DNA of 64,000 nucleotides, taken from the NCBI RefSeq assembly GCF_033807715.1, contig NC_084606.1:37620401-37684400 (forward strand), read 5' to 3'. The notes beneath the pieces were generated by a model, which saw nothing but the letters and a program-made list of their open reading frames with translations, was not told the origin of the DNA and ran no database searches. Source of the stretch: Cololabis saira (Eukaryota > Chordata > Actinopteri > Beloniformes > Belonidae). Position 1 is the first letter of the stretch, and every line of letters starts with the position of its first letter. Shown here piece by piece: positions 48,863 through 61,900 of the stretch. The position numbers were made by a program, and so were the translations under genes.

Positions 48863-50317
48863 CATGCTCTGCAGCACCAAAACTAGCTCGATAAAAATAT
48901 AACTCTGCAAAAAAATTATTAGCCGATATATCGAAGGAATTAATTAATTATGAATGAATTATTTTATTTTCGTGTCCGGACATTTAAATGACCCATCCCT
49001 CATGGGATTACACAGACATTACATGTGTAATGTATTACACATTGCAATTGTATTACAATTACATCAAAATATAACATTCCAGTGTGTGAACCACCTACTT
49101 CCAGCTACAAATAATAATAATGATAATAAGCAGCAATAAATAATAATAATACAAAAAATTTAAATTAAAACAAAATAAAATAAAATATGCCACACTATAA
49201 AATGAACAAAAAATACAAAAAAAAATACATCCACATAATAATATGCAGTCCATGTCACAGAGAAACATACACAAATTGAGGATTTTATCCCATATAAGTT
49301 ACCTTTCTCCTTCTATCCCAGGCTTTAAATAAAAATTCATATATCAAAGTATCTTTTAGTTTAATCTCTTTCTGAAATGTCGATGCTATTTGCCTTAAAA
49401 TGCCTTACTGTTTTTTGTTATTAATTTGACTTGTTTTACCTTATTGTTTGTGTATATGTCTCTTGTTCATGATACCTCCCAAAATATGTTCTATTTTCTT
49501 ATATTGTATTTCCTCTACTAGCAGTTTGTATAAATGTGTTCTTGTTTATAATTTGTGTTCAATAAATTAAAAAGAAAAAAGAAAAAAGCACCCAAACTAG
49601 CACTTCATTATCCAGAACAAATACAACCACAGTGCAAGATAACTTTATTACTCACTTATGTACACTAAAGTAATTAAGAGGGAAAACTACACACTGTCCA
49701 GTAAAAGTATTATGGCTAAATTGACTTTGATTTCTTCCCAAAAATATTTATTTTATGAGTAAAGAAAGAGTATTTGGATTAAAACACATTAGTAGGCACC
49801 TTCTTTTTCTTTTTGAATAGTTAAGACTATTTTTGAGAAGATTTTTGTCGCCACCACACGTCGCAGTTGTACCCAGGATATTACAGTAATAATAATAGTG
49901 TTACGTGTCTGAATATAAACAACGAAGACAGTGGTTTAATAATGTGTTTAATAAACGTTTGCTTGCCATATTCGAACAATATTATTTTTGGTTGATCTCC
50001 TCTTTTCCCTTTGCGGCGCGAGACCATGTGGGAACGTGGTATCTGTTACCAAAAGGATGATATACTTTCACTTATATTTGATATCAGGGGCACATTCAAA
50101 AAGCAGATACAGAAACAAATAATCGATATAGCTGCAGACCACATAAAGCACGGAATACAAGCTGTTAGGAAAAAACGGTGTGTCCGAAATGCCATACTAA
50201 ACAGTATATACTAAAAGGTGTACTTAAGTTCGGGACACTTTTGAGTAAATATCAGTAGTATGCATTCATATATTTTTTTTTTTTTTTTTTAGTAGTATGC
50301 TTTAGTAGTATGCTACT
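48863..50317. other. Intergenic, AT-rich; old LINE tail
   Basis: CTTGTTTATAATTTGTGTTC followed by AATAAATTAAAAAGAAAAAA (49540-49590) looks like the poly(A) end of a decayed LINE. No gene. Confidence 0.45.
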
Positions 50318-50329
50318 ACTAAGAGCGCA

Positions 50330-50979
50330 CACTTTATTGGAATCGTTTCACAGATCATATTGATTGGAAAAAAACTTGGACGCTTCCTAACAAGTTTTTA
50401 AATCACAAATAAGGTTAAGGAGGTCTCTTAAAAAATCATACATAAATATTATCCTGCTAGCCATTACATGCAGAAATTTAAAAAGGACATTAATACGAAC
50501 TGTTCCTTCTGTAATTTACATCCAGAAACAGTTGTTCATTTATTCTGGCTTTGCTCTCATTCAAAAAAAACTATGGGCAGATATTAGCAAATGTATTATT
50601 GACTCTTTCACTATAGATTTTAATTTACATTGGGAAAATGTTGTTTTTGGTTTCCATTGTTACCCTAAGAAATAAGGAAAATGTTACTTTTTGATAAATC
50701 TGTTTTTATTTCTTGCCAAATTTCATATTCATAAGAGTACATTTTCAAAGAAAACCCCTTGCTTTTATGTTTTCCAGAAAGAATTGGAACTTTACTTAAA
50801 ACTCATCACTAAATCAACAAATGAAAAGGCTATCAAAACCGTAGACTTGTGTAATATGTATAATCTTCTTGAATAAAGAACATCAGCCCTGGCACATGTT
50901 CTGTATTCTATTTGTATACTGTTCCTGTATACTATTCTGTGATAATTCTTTTAAATAAAGTAAAAATAAAAAATAAAAA
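50330..50979 (+). mobile_element. 5'-truncated L1-type LINE with target duplication
   Basis: ACTAAGAGCGCA is duplicated perfectly (50318-50329 and 50980-50991) around 650 bp ending in AAATAAAAAATAAAAA. Inside, YYPASHYMQKF, CSFCNLHPETVVHLFWLC (zinc knuckle) and KELELYLKLITKS belong to an L1 ORF2 C terminus, with a few frame breaks. Confidence 0.92.
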
Positions 50980-50991
50980 ACTAAGAGCGCA

Positions 50992-51026
50992 TACGTCACT
51001 TCCTGCCGTTGGGAGGAAGTGACGTA
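50992..51026. promoter_or_regulatory. Palindrome with CRE half-sites and ETS cores between the two genes
   Basis: TACGTCACTTCCT and its complement AGGAAGTGACGTA flank a 9-base loop. Each arm joins ACGTCA to TTCC. It lies about 200 bp upstream of the ECSIT ETS sites, so it may belong to that promoter, or be the end of an old transposon. Confidence 0.4.
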
Positions 51027-51187
51027 TCACAGCAGCAGCAGCAGCGCGCCGCTCCGCTATTTCCCGTTTATTCTGGCCGAAACAAGATGAAATTATATAA
51101 TATTATTATATACGAATATTATAATATTAATATTATATAATTATATTATGCTGTTGTGTTTCTTTGGTTCAGGAGGAGGAAACGGGC

Positions 51188-51245
51188 AGGACCGGAAGTT
51201 TGACCGTCACAACCGGAAGTTGGACCGGCAGCCAACATGGCGGCG
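51188..51245 (+). promoter_or_regulatory. ecsit: Likely ECSIT core promoter: two ETS sites and a YY1-like site
   Basis: Two ACCGGAAGT sites (51191-51199 and 51212-51220) precede CCAACATGGCGGC (51232-51244). Paired ETS (GABP/NRF-2) sites with a YY1-type ATGGCGGC at the start are typical of TATA-less promoters of mitochondrial-function genes. The ATG here begins a nine-codon ORF (MAAPAERCS, stop) that would be an upstream ORF. The 5' UTR must then splice to about 52701, where CTTTTGCAG ends. The donor is not clear. Confidence 0.6.
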
Positions 51246-51603
51246 CCCGCAGAGCGCTGCTCGTGAAGGAGATTCACTTCAATTTCTGTTTGTCATGGTT
51301 GGTGTTAAAGTACTTGTATGTGCATCGTGTCAGAATATCTCTGTGCAGCATTACTTGTTTTATCGATAGTTTTCGTAATAGTGCGTTACTTCGATCACTG
51401 TAAACCAGTGGTCTTTAACCCTGGTCCCTGTCCTGCATGTTTACATGTTTCCTTACATCATCACACCTGATTCTAATTAATGGTCCTCATCAGCTTGTCA
51501 TCCAGGTCTGCACAAGTCTGTTAATGACAGTCATTTTTATCAGGGTGCTGAAGCAGGAAACATGTAAAACATGCAGGACAGGGTCCTGAGGACCAAACAC
51601 ATA

Positions 51604-52060
51604 CAGGACTGTCTCAGAAAATTAGAATATTGTGATAAAGTCCTTTATTTTCTGTAATGCAAAAATGTCATACATTCTGGATTCATTACAAATCCACTGA
51701 AATATTGCAAGCCTTTTATTATTTTAATATTGCTGATTATGGCTTACAGTTTTTTTTCCTTTTTTTATTATTTTTTTTCTCTTTTTTTCCTTTTTTCTCT
51801 TTTTTTCTCTTTTCTTTCCTTTTTTCTCTTTTTCTTTTTCTTCTTTTCTTTTTGTCTTCTTTTTTTCCTTTTTTCTTATTTTTTTCTTTTTTTCTTCCAT
51901 TTTCCTTTCCTTTTTAATCTAGACATTTCGACCTTTTTCACAAAATTTTGACTATTTCCTCGACATTTCGATTTTTTTTTCTCGACTTTTCGACTTTTTT
52001 TTCTCGAAATTTCGACTTTTTTATCGACATTTCAACTTTTCTCTCGAAGTGCATAATGAA
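51604..52060. mobile_element. Palindromic Tc1-type MITE, half copy, running into a hAT-MITE fragment
   Basis: TA-CAGGACTGTCTCAGAAAA begins the first (51604-51749). At 51750 it changes to CTTTT-rich sequence and TTTCGACATTTTGAC motifs shared with the element at 5959. Confidence 0.75.
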
Positions 52061-52092
52061 AAAAAAATCTCCCCACATTTCTAACTAATATA

Positions 52093-52457
52093 CAGGACTG
52101 TCTCAGAAAATTAAAATATTGTGATAAAGTCCTTTATTTTCTGTAATGCAAAAATGTCATCCATTCTGGATTCATTACAAATCAACTGAAATATTGCAAG
52201 CCTTTTATTATTTTAATATTGCTGATCATGGTTTACAGCTTAAGAAAACTAAAATATCCTATCTCAAAAAATTAGAATATTCTGGGAATCTTAATCTTAA
52301 ACTGTAAACCATAATCAGCAATATTAAAATAATAAAAGGCTTGCAATATTTCAGTTGATTTGTAATGAATCCAGAATAAATGACATTTGTTTTTTTAATT
52401 GCATTACAGAAAATAAAGAACTTTATCACAATATTCTAATTTTCTGAGACCGTCCTG
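52093..52457. mobile_element. Palindromic Tc1-type MITE, complete
   Basis: CAGGACTGTCTCAGAAAATT and, inverted, CAGGACGGTCTCAGAAAATT, flanked by TA on both sides (52091-52092, 52458-52459). The two halves are complementary over nearly the whole 365 bp. Confidence 0.92.
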
Positions 52458-52700
52458 TAGAACAAAATAAAACGGATTTTATTGCCCAGGGGATTACACA
52501 TTTATTCTTCTTTGAATTTCAGCATTTCTGGGAAAAAAATGTGAACATGTCACAATTTGAGAGGCTTTATTGTATTGTTTTTAACCAAACGTGCTTTTTC
52601 TTAAATGATTATGATATGTTTTCCCAATTGAAGCATTGACACAATTAGAAATGACTCATGTATGGATTATGTCCCTGTTGTGCTCGTCATACTTTTGCAG

Positions 52701-52924
52701 TGTGGTTTCCTGAGAGTGTGTTGGATGTATGAAGGATGAGTTGCCGCTGCCTCCTGCAGCCGCAGGTTACCAGGCTGCTGGGGCGGTCGCCCAGGCCTGC
52801 ACCCAGGCTGCAGTCGCCCAGCCCAGCACCCAGCCCTGCACCCAGGCCTGCACCCAGGCCTGCACCCAGGCTGCAGTCGCCCCTCGACGTTCATTTTAAG
52901 GTGCAACACGGCCTACAGCATCAG
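52701..52924 (+). CDS. ecsit: ECSIT first coding exon (start ATG at 52736)
   Basis: Acceptor TACTTTTGCAG ends at 52700 and donor GTGAGC begins at 52925. Of the nearby ATGs, those at 52724 and 52729 lead to stops within the exon; the one at 52736 stays open and joins the next exon in phase 0. It gives [18 protein letters not shown] and then repeats of [14 protein letters not shown] type. The arginine-rich, acid-free start fits a mitochondrial targeting peptide. The tandem 12/24-bp repeats CCTGCACCCAGG make this exon likely to vary in length. Confidence 0.82.
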
Positions 52925-55900
52925 GTGAGCTTCATTTTTCATTCATCAGAATCAGAATCATCTTTACTGTCCAGGTTCCAACATTGTCCAACAAGGAATT
53001 TGACTCCGGTTATTTCGCTCTTTAGATTAGAATATCAAACAGTAAATAAACAAATGTGGTACTTATTGACATATATACAATTAAAGAACTAAGGTGCAGC
53101 AGTATGAGGTAGAGAAAAATGACCGCTCTGAATAAAATAACTTATATACAATTATACAAAACAAATTATACAAAAATTACAAAAAAGTGAGAGGTGCAGC
53201 AGAGTGACAGACATGATTATTGCCCAGAAGGTGCATTGTTACAGCAGGTAACTGCTATTATTGTTATTGCACGTGATTGGTTGGTTCTCTGAGACTCTAT
53301 TAGTTGTGGGAGTTCATCAGAGCAACAGCTTAGGGGAAGAAACTGTCCCTGTGTCTGGAGGTTTTAGCTACAGAGCTCTGTAGCTCCGTCCAGAGGAGAG
53401 GAGTTGGAACAGACTGTGTCCTGGGTGTGAGGGGTCAGGTCCTGGTCCTGGTGCTGGTCCTGGTCCTGGTCCTGGGTGTGAGGGGTCTGGTCCTGGTCCT
53501 GGTCCTGGTCCTGGTCCTGGTTCTGGATGTGAGGGTTCTGCAGAGATGTTACCTGCTCGTTTCCTGGTCCTGGACCGGTCCAGGTCCTGGATAGATGGGA
53601 GGTTAGTCCCAACTATCCTCTCTGCAGACCTGATTGTCCGCTGCAGTCTGTGCCGGTCTAGTTTGGTGTAGAAAAAGTCGAAATGTCGAGAAAAAAGTCA
53701 AAATGTCGAGGAAATAGTCGAAATGTCGAGATTAAAAAGGAAAGGAAAAAGGAAGAAAAAGAAAAAAAGGAAAAAAAAGGTCAAACATTTTTGAAAAATC
53801 TCCAGGAGCCACTAGGGCGGCGCTAAAGAGCAGCATGCGGCTCTAGAGCCGCGGGTTGCAGATCCCCGGTCTAGATGTTTCCCTGCTTCCCCTGATGCCC
53901 AGCAGAGTTTTTTTCCCAGACCTTGATGACAAGTTGGAGAACGTTGATTAGAATCAGGTATGTTGATGCAGAGAAACATCTAAATGTGCATGAGTGGCTC
54001 TCCAGGACCAGAATGAAAACTGCTGCTTAAGAGCACGCCACTCCTTTCTCCCAGATGTTTCCTGCAGGTCGTGTGCAATCACACACTGAGGTGGAAGTAC
54101 ACATTTGCATCCAAAACCTGGTAAAGAGCCCATATTATACTTTTCCTGAGTTTTAGAGGTTCAAAAATTGTTCTTAAAGTTTCCAGCTGTCTAGTTGTCA
54201 TTTCAAGAGCCGTGAATTAAGATTAAGCAACAACTGAGATTACGCAATAAATAAAAATTTTGAAAGAGCAGTCATACTGTGAATTTCCAGGGATTTTTCT
54301 TTTCCTCACAACGACTTTCTGCTTACACAAGCATGGATTGATCGGTCATATGGAAACCCTGTCTTGTTTAGGCATGTTTTTTGACACAAAAGGGCCACCG
54401 TTTGTTGAGGAACATTGAAATGGAACTTGAACATGCCATGAAGGGATATATGTACTAAATCCTTATAATTTTGTGTTTACAAACTGCCCCAGATGGAAAA
54501 TGTGATTGGATATACATTCAATCATATTTATGAACACTTTCCATTTAAGATGTCTTCCCTTTATCATAAAATAGCTTGCCCAGTAATAAAATTTGGGAAG
54601 CTTTTTAAAAATGGCAGCATGGTATTTCTGTGCAGTGCTTTAGAAAGCTCTTGTTCTCTTTTGTAGTCAGTGATTATTTATTTTAAACATAGACAGTTAG
54701 TCAAAGGAAGCAGGAAAACTATGAATGAATGTATTGAATTTTTATTTCGAACATGTATATAAAATGAAAAAATTATAATAAAAAGATAAACATTTACATC
54801 TTCTTATAAACATATGTTCGAAAAAAAGGAGTAGGAAGAAGTTTACACTTTTCCCCAGTTCCTACCCCTTTATAACTCTATGGATTTACATTATTGCTAT
54901 TATTATATCTACACAATGTCCATATAAATATAATCTATATAAATACTACGTAAACATGCCTATTATTACATAATTATCCATATAAGTATATAGAAAATAT
55001 AAATATTACATAAATATTATATCAATATCTTGAAAATACAACTATTATATACATCTATATAAATATACACTATATAAACTACATAAATATCCCTATAAAT
55101 ATATGTGTTACATACCCAATAAATATATAACATATATTACATAATTATAACTATCCCTCTCAACATATAATATATACTACATAAATATCCACATAAATAT
55201 CTAAACATATCTTAAGCAAGTATAATATACAATTTTCCCCTATTTTATTTGTTTCTCACACTGCTCATTAACCCCTTTCCTCTTCCATATACCTGTCCTG
55301 AGACCCTGCGTTCTCATATGAGGACATTACATTTCTGCTGTTCTGCGCCATGATACTTCATTTGTACGAACATTGACCCATTGTCCTCATCCGGGACCCC
55401 CGCCTGCACCATCTAGTGGTCTCATAATGAAATTACTCTCATTTGGGAAAAAACAAGATGGCTGGGATCTCAATGAAAGTCTTCTATGGCAGCTCCCGAC
55501 AGAAATATGGACATGGTAAAAATCCTAACCTAATTTTATGATTGAAACTAGTATATTTATGCACAATAACGTCTGCAGCTTCACATGGCATGCGTTTTTG
55601 ATATATTTGAGTAATATTAGCAAGCTACAACGTCTGTAAACATGAAGTACTCGTTTGAGGACATCAGGTCTATCTTCACTGCAAACACGTAAATTCTTTC
55701 CAAGAACATTTGTCTTTATTTCTTGCCCAAATGTCCAATTTCTAGTCAAAATAAGTCTCATTACACTTAAAATACTTGTTTTTAGATTTCCATTTGTTTA
55801 AAGCACATTTTCACTAGAAATAAGTAGAATAATCTGCCAGTGGAGCAAGTTTTTATTTCCTTGTAATAGGAAAGAAAACAATTGAAAATGATATATAAAT

Positions 55901-58900
55901 ATAAATGATATAGAGATATAACATAATACCCATGTTTTTACTCTGTAGCACTTTATTTCATTCAAAATGCTGAGTATATTGCAAATAAAATGTATCATAT
56001 TGTTATTATTAGAACCTGACCAGGATGTGCAAGGATGCAGGGCAGGACCAAGAAAGGGAAATAGAGAGAAAATAAACCCATTGTCCTCATGTGAGGCCAT
56101 TGGATTTGACATAGTTCAACAGCACATAGAAAGCAAAACATTTATTTCAACAAAAATTAGGTCCTACTGATCCCAAATAGTAAGGAGACATAAAAAATGC
56201 ACATCAAACAAAAGCCCGGGTCTCAGGAGGTTATAAATATTTTTTTGTATTTCTTTTTAAACAGATTTATGTTAGTACTTTGTTTCATTTCCTGCTCCAA
56301 ACTGTTCCAGAGTCTCCGCAGTTCCATATTCACATGCTGCACATTGTTGTTCCTACTTTGTTTTCTAAAATGTAGTTCTCCCCTTAGATTAGTTTACTTT
56401 AGATTATTACTAAAGTAACTTGTTTTGCCAATTTCCTGCTCAAATCTGATTTTCTAATTTGCAGGTGGTGAGGTGTTTCCACAGCAGCCCAGCGTGCTGC
56501 AAGAGCGGGCCTGGGCCTGGGTCTGGGTCTGGGCCTGCGCCTGCTCCGTCTGCTGACGAGGACAAGAAGAAACAGTCATTAGTGGTCCACGATGACTTGT
56601 TTGAGCAGGTGGCCAAACAAATCAAAACCAAGGCCACGTTCAACAAAGTAATTGACGTTTTCAACAAAAGAGACATCAGACGTCGGGGTCACGTGGAGTT
56701 TATCTACGCTGCTTTAAAGAAGATGCCGGAGTTTGGAGTGGAGCGAGATCTGAGCATCTACAACAAACTGCTGGATGTTTTTCCTAAGGAGGTGTTTGTG
56801 CCCAGAAACTTTATCCAGCGAATGTTTAACCACTATCCCAGACAGCAGGAGTGTGGGGTGCAGTTACTGGAACAGATGGAGAACTACGGTGAGTTTAATT
56901 CACAGAATTTAAAATTGGAGACGATATTTTTCCAAACAGACTTGAGTAGAGTCCTGACACATTTTGTCAATTTCCTCAGGAACCATTTACACTAGCTAGG
57001 GCCCGAGCACTGACAGTGCAAAGACCCTATAGTATGTGTAGGAATTTTTATTATTATTATTATTATTCTTCTGACGAAAGGAGGGCCTTTTTTCCCCCTA
57101 AACGTGCCCCAAAAGTCACCAAATTTTGCACCAAGCCAGGCCTGGCAAAAAATGTGATATTTAATGGTTTGCATTAATGGGCGTGGCCTAACGGCTCAAC
57201 AGCGCCCCCTAGAAAACTTTGCGCCTCAAGCCCCACAATATGGTTTGACGTACATGCACGAAAATCGGTTCACACATGTATCATGTCACAACTTAAAGAA
57301 AAGTCTCTTGGAGCCATGCCCGAAACCCAACAGGAAGTCGGCCATTCTGAACATTCTGAATTAATCGCGTAATTTTGGCGAAATTTATGCCATTTCTTCA
57401 GCTGCTTCAGAGCCTGAACCGTAACGTGCCCCCAGGTGTGTTATACATCAAAATCTGCGTCTCCATCCTGCGACGACACGCATTACTTTTCTCTTTCAAA
57501 AGCGTTACCGTGGCGACGCTAGACGCCAAAAAGCGCGCCCCCCTTCATCTGATTGGTCCATATTTGATAGTTCCCCAAAAGTCACCAAGTTTTGCATGCA
57601 AGGCAGACTTGGGGATACATTTGATATTTCATGGTTTGCATTAATGGGCGTGGCCTAACGGCTCAACAGCGCCCCCTAGAATACTATTCTCTGGCATAAA
57701 TTTTGAATGGTTTGACATAGGAAGTCGTGGGTGGTGTCATGTCTGATATGCTTATGGGGGCGGTGGCCGTGAGTGCGAGGGCCCGTTCATCGCTGCTTGC
57801 AGCTTTAATTTTGAGTTGTGTTTTAAGTGTCTTGGCTTGTGTTTTCCAGGTATAATGCCCAATATTGAGACAAAAGTGTTGCTGGTCCAGATCTTTGGAG
57901 AGAAGGGCCACCCGATGAGAAAGTACCAGCGGCTCATGTACTGGTTCCCCCGGTTCAAGCACGTCAACCCCTTCCCCGTCCCCCAGCAGCTCCCTGAGGA
58001 CCCAGTGGACCTGGCTCGCTTCAGCCTGACCCGCATCGCTGCTGACCTGGACGCTAAGGTTACCGTCTACCAGGTACCACCTTACACTACAGGAGAAACC
58101 TGACCAATGGCAATAATACATGGGGATAAAACTGACATATTTTGGACATACATTTTGTTCATATACAGTGTATGAACAAAACATACCAACCACTTTGCTA
58201 TGTAGGTACAGCTTGCAGACATGAAGTAACTGGTGATATATTTATATATATATATATATAGTACCTGACATGTCAATCAGTTAGATAAGATAATATAAGA
58301 AAGTTTATTTGCCATTTGTACATTGGTTAAGGTACATAGGAATTATTGTGCAGAGGACACTCAGAGTGAAAACTAAAAACTTTTCAAAACTCCATTTAAA
58401 AACTAAAACAGTGAATAAAATAACAATAAATATCAGACACTCTACACTACACCTAAGCATATTGCACCTTTCCCGGTTGGTTATCAACAAGAAGAGGTAA
58501 GTTAGTCAAGAGAACTGAGGGTACTTTGCCTTTGCCATCAGTCTCAAGGTAGCAGGAAAGAAAGTATTGTAAAAGCCTGTTTTTTCTGTTAAGGCCTAAT
58601 TTTTCTATTGTATTTTTGTCTTCAACGTAGAAATCTTTCTTCTTGTTTTTTGCTTTTTTCCCTTCAGCTGCCTTGTACAGACGTCACAGAGAGTGGAGAA
58701 GAAACCACACTCCCCCATGTAGTGGGTAAGGAGACACTAAATGTGCTGTACGGGAATCCTGTTGCTCTGATTAAAAAAAAAAAAAAAAGTTACGTTGCCC
58801 GTTATAATGGAGACGAAGGTTGTATTTAGTTAGTTTTACACGCAGACACACACATATACACAAGCAGAATTGTTGTTTTTCACATACCTTACTTATTTTT

Positions 58901-61900
58901 TGCCCAACTACAACAGAAAACTGCATTTCCTCCATTTTTAACCAAACATAATGTCAAAAATGCAATAGTACAATATACACTCACACGCCACTTTATTAAG
59001 TCCTTCTGGTATACCTAATAAAATTAGTTCAATTTAATTTATATAGCGTCTATTACAACACAAGATGTCTCTAGGATGTTTCCAGAGACCCAGAACATAA
59101 ACCCCCGAGAAATGATTACATGAACAATGACAGATAAAAACTCCCCTTTAGGAGGGAAGAAACCTGGACCAGGATGCTAATAACACATTACAGTAATCCA
59201 GTCTAGAAGATACAAACACATGAACGAGTTTTTCTGCATCACTCTGCGAGAGGATTTTCCTAATATTTGAGATATTATGGAGATGGAAAAACGCTTTTGT
59301 ATACGGTTTAAACGACAAATCCTGGTCCAATATAACTCCAAGGTTTCTCACAGTTGCACTGGAAGAATGGCAACACCATCTAATCCCTTCCTAGGATGCT
59401 CTGGACCAAGAATGATAACCTCTGTTTTATCAGAGTGCACACATCATGCATGGTTTGTTCTGTCATCCTCAGGTATCCAGAGTCCGGACCAGGTGGAACT
59501 GCTGGCCAAACACGACCCCAGCAGGCCCGTGTTTGTGGAGGGGCCGTTCCCCCTGTGGCTGAGGAGGACCTGCGTCCACTACTACGTCCTCAGGGCCGAC
59601 CCCGCACCCCTGGGAGACAAGGTGGGACGGGAGGGGGGGGAGAACTTAGAATAAGAGGAAAATGCCAGAATATAAAACATACCAAATTAAAAGGGAAAAG
59701 GAAACAAAAAAAACTGGCTCTGCCGTCCAGACTGGTCGTGTGATTAAGTATTTCCTAATTTGTGAAACCAATACCAAAATATAAATTCCCAAGATGCTCA
59801 ATATTCCTCATTTTAACACAGAGAGAAGAAGCTCTTCCTGTTAGAGTTCTCATGAATTACCACTTTACTCTTGTAATATTACAACTTTATTCTCATAATA
59901 TTATGACTTTATTCTCGTAATTTCCTTTTTTTTTGTCTTAGTTTGTTTGTTTTCTAGTGTACGAGCATAACTTGCGCCATGTTTTTGCCTTTAAATATGT
60001 TTAAAGTTATGAAAACATTAAAGGGATTGTGACATGAAAAACACATTTTTCTTGATTTTTTGTGTTTTGTTGGGTGTCTTGACATCAATTACACCCAAAA
60101 AACAACAAACTTTTAACATTCAGTGTATTGTGTGCTTTCTGGGATTTTCCGCATAACTGTGTAAAAACGGCGCACCTGGTTTGCTGGCGGATCGTTACGT
60201 ATGGATCCGCTAAATCACCGCCCCCTCCACCCAGCTCCCTGCCTCCTCTCCTCTCCAGCGCACCATAAAGGCTGATTTATGGTTCCGCGTTACACCGACG
60301 CAAAGCCTACGGCGTAGGGTTACGCGGCGACGTGCAGGGTACGCTGAACCCTACGGCGTAGGCTCTGCGTCGATTTAACGCGGAACCATAAATGAGGCTT
60401 AACACACCTCTTTTGTTCTAATCACCGGAGGAAAACTGCTAAGAAGACCCGCGGCCACTGACTGGACTTAAGATAAGGGGACAGTGCTGCTTGCATGCCT
60501 TTATTTTTATGATTGTTTGCTGTGGTTCGCCCTGCTGCTTTTCCGTGCATGCTTCGCCTGTCGCTCCGACGCCGCTGTGAGCGTATGGCTGGAGGAGGAG
60601 GAGGTTGGGAGGAGGAGCGGAGCAATGATTGACAGGAAAGGGGGGAAAGGAAGCGTTTTTCACGGCGCAAAAAAACACTGTAATAAAAAGCCAGGAAAAG
60701 AGTACTAAGAGTGAAGTTTTTCTTGTTACACTCTTTTAGACACATTTGAGGGATGTTGCCCAAGACTTTTAATAGTGTTAAAAGCATGTTAAAAATGATG
60801 TCACAATACCTTTAAAGTTTTCAGTTATAATCGCCTTGGGGTTACATTTCCATAAAATGATAAAAACCAAATTCTCAAAAATGGGAAAAATACGACCGAT
60901 TTCATCCGTCTCCATTTGCTTCCCTGGATCACGATGTTTCCTAAAGCAGTTCTATCAGCATTCTGGGAGCTGATTGGTCCTTACAGCATCATTAGCTGCA
61001 ATACTTGCTGTTGAATCTCAATATAATACTAGTATTAATATGTTGCAGAACTACAGTCATATCATTCATGCAACAGCTGAAAAAACTGTTTTAATAACAC
61101 TAACCCAAATCAATATCGGAATCAGATCAAAGCGTGATAATCGATTCTGAATCTTAAGAATTGGAATCGAATCGATTCTTGACATTTGAATCGATCCCCA
61201 GCCCTAATGAGGACCTGGGGCTGGATTCACCAATATGTTCTTAAGAACGATCTTAAGAAATGTCTTAAGATCTAAAATTAAGAAGTTCATAAAAAAGTTC
61301 TTAAGTGCAATTCCTCAATATTTTCTTAAGAACCGTCTTAAAGGAACTTGAGGCCGGATTGAGGCAGGATTTATGAAAAAAATCTGTATACATTTTAAGT
61401 TTTCTAGTAATAATGTCAGATGAAGCGTTCCAAACCAAAAAGAAAGATCCTCTAGTGTATCTCTCCGTTGCCTTGAACAGGCTGTGTGCTGCAAAATGTG
61501 CTGCAATTCGGTCCCGAATTTCCCGCGCTGTCCTGTGGATGTGACGTCACATGACGCTGCATGCACGTTCTCCCCGTTCTCCCGTGCCGGCTTCACTGTT
61601 GTCTGCAGTACCCCCAACGGCCACCGTGGTGAAGGGTGGCGCTAGAGAGTCTAATTTCTTAAAAGGAGCCTCAAGCTCCTTTAAGAACTGTAATTTCTTA
61701 CGAATTTCTTATTTTTCCTACTTAAGAACTTCTTAAAATATGTCATTGCATTGCACGCGCCAACAAACAAAATTTACAGGTAGTTTGGTCTTAACCGTCA
61801 GTCACTCACTAAACATGGAGAAGGAGAAAAAGAGATGCAGGAACCTTTCAAGGTTATGGTGGATGAGATTAATGTGAGAAAAAAAAAATACTATTGGGGA

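Larger units (their letters stand above)
59930..61205 (+). mobile_element. Decayed DNA-transposon-like repeat, host of a TTAA element
   Basis: The same family as 1-430 (inverted). It ends ATCGATTCTTGACATTTGAA and TCGATCCCCAGCCCT, a fish hAT-like end. Confidence 0.6.

Noticed and set aside
53430..53612. A DQDQDQ-repeat minus frame
   Set aside because: A translation of the (TCCTGG)n array.
57684..58193. A 169-codon minus frame across ECSIT exon 3
   Set aside because: The reverse complement of the real exon; the plus strand carries the conserved ECSIT reading.
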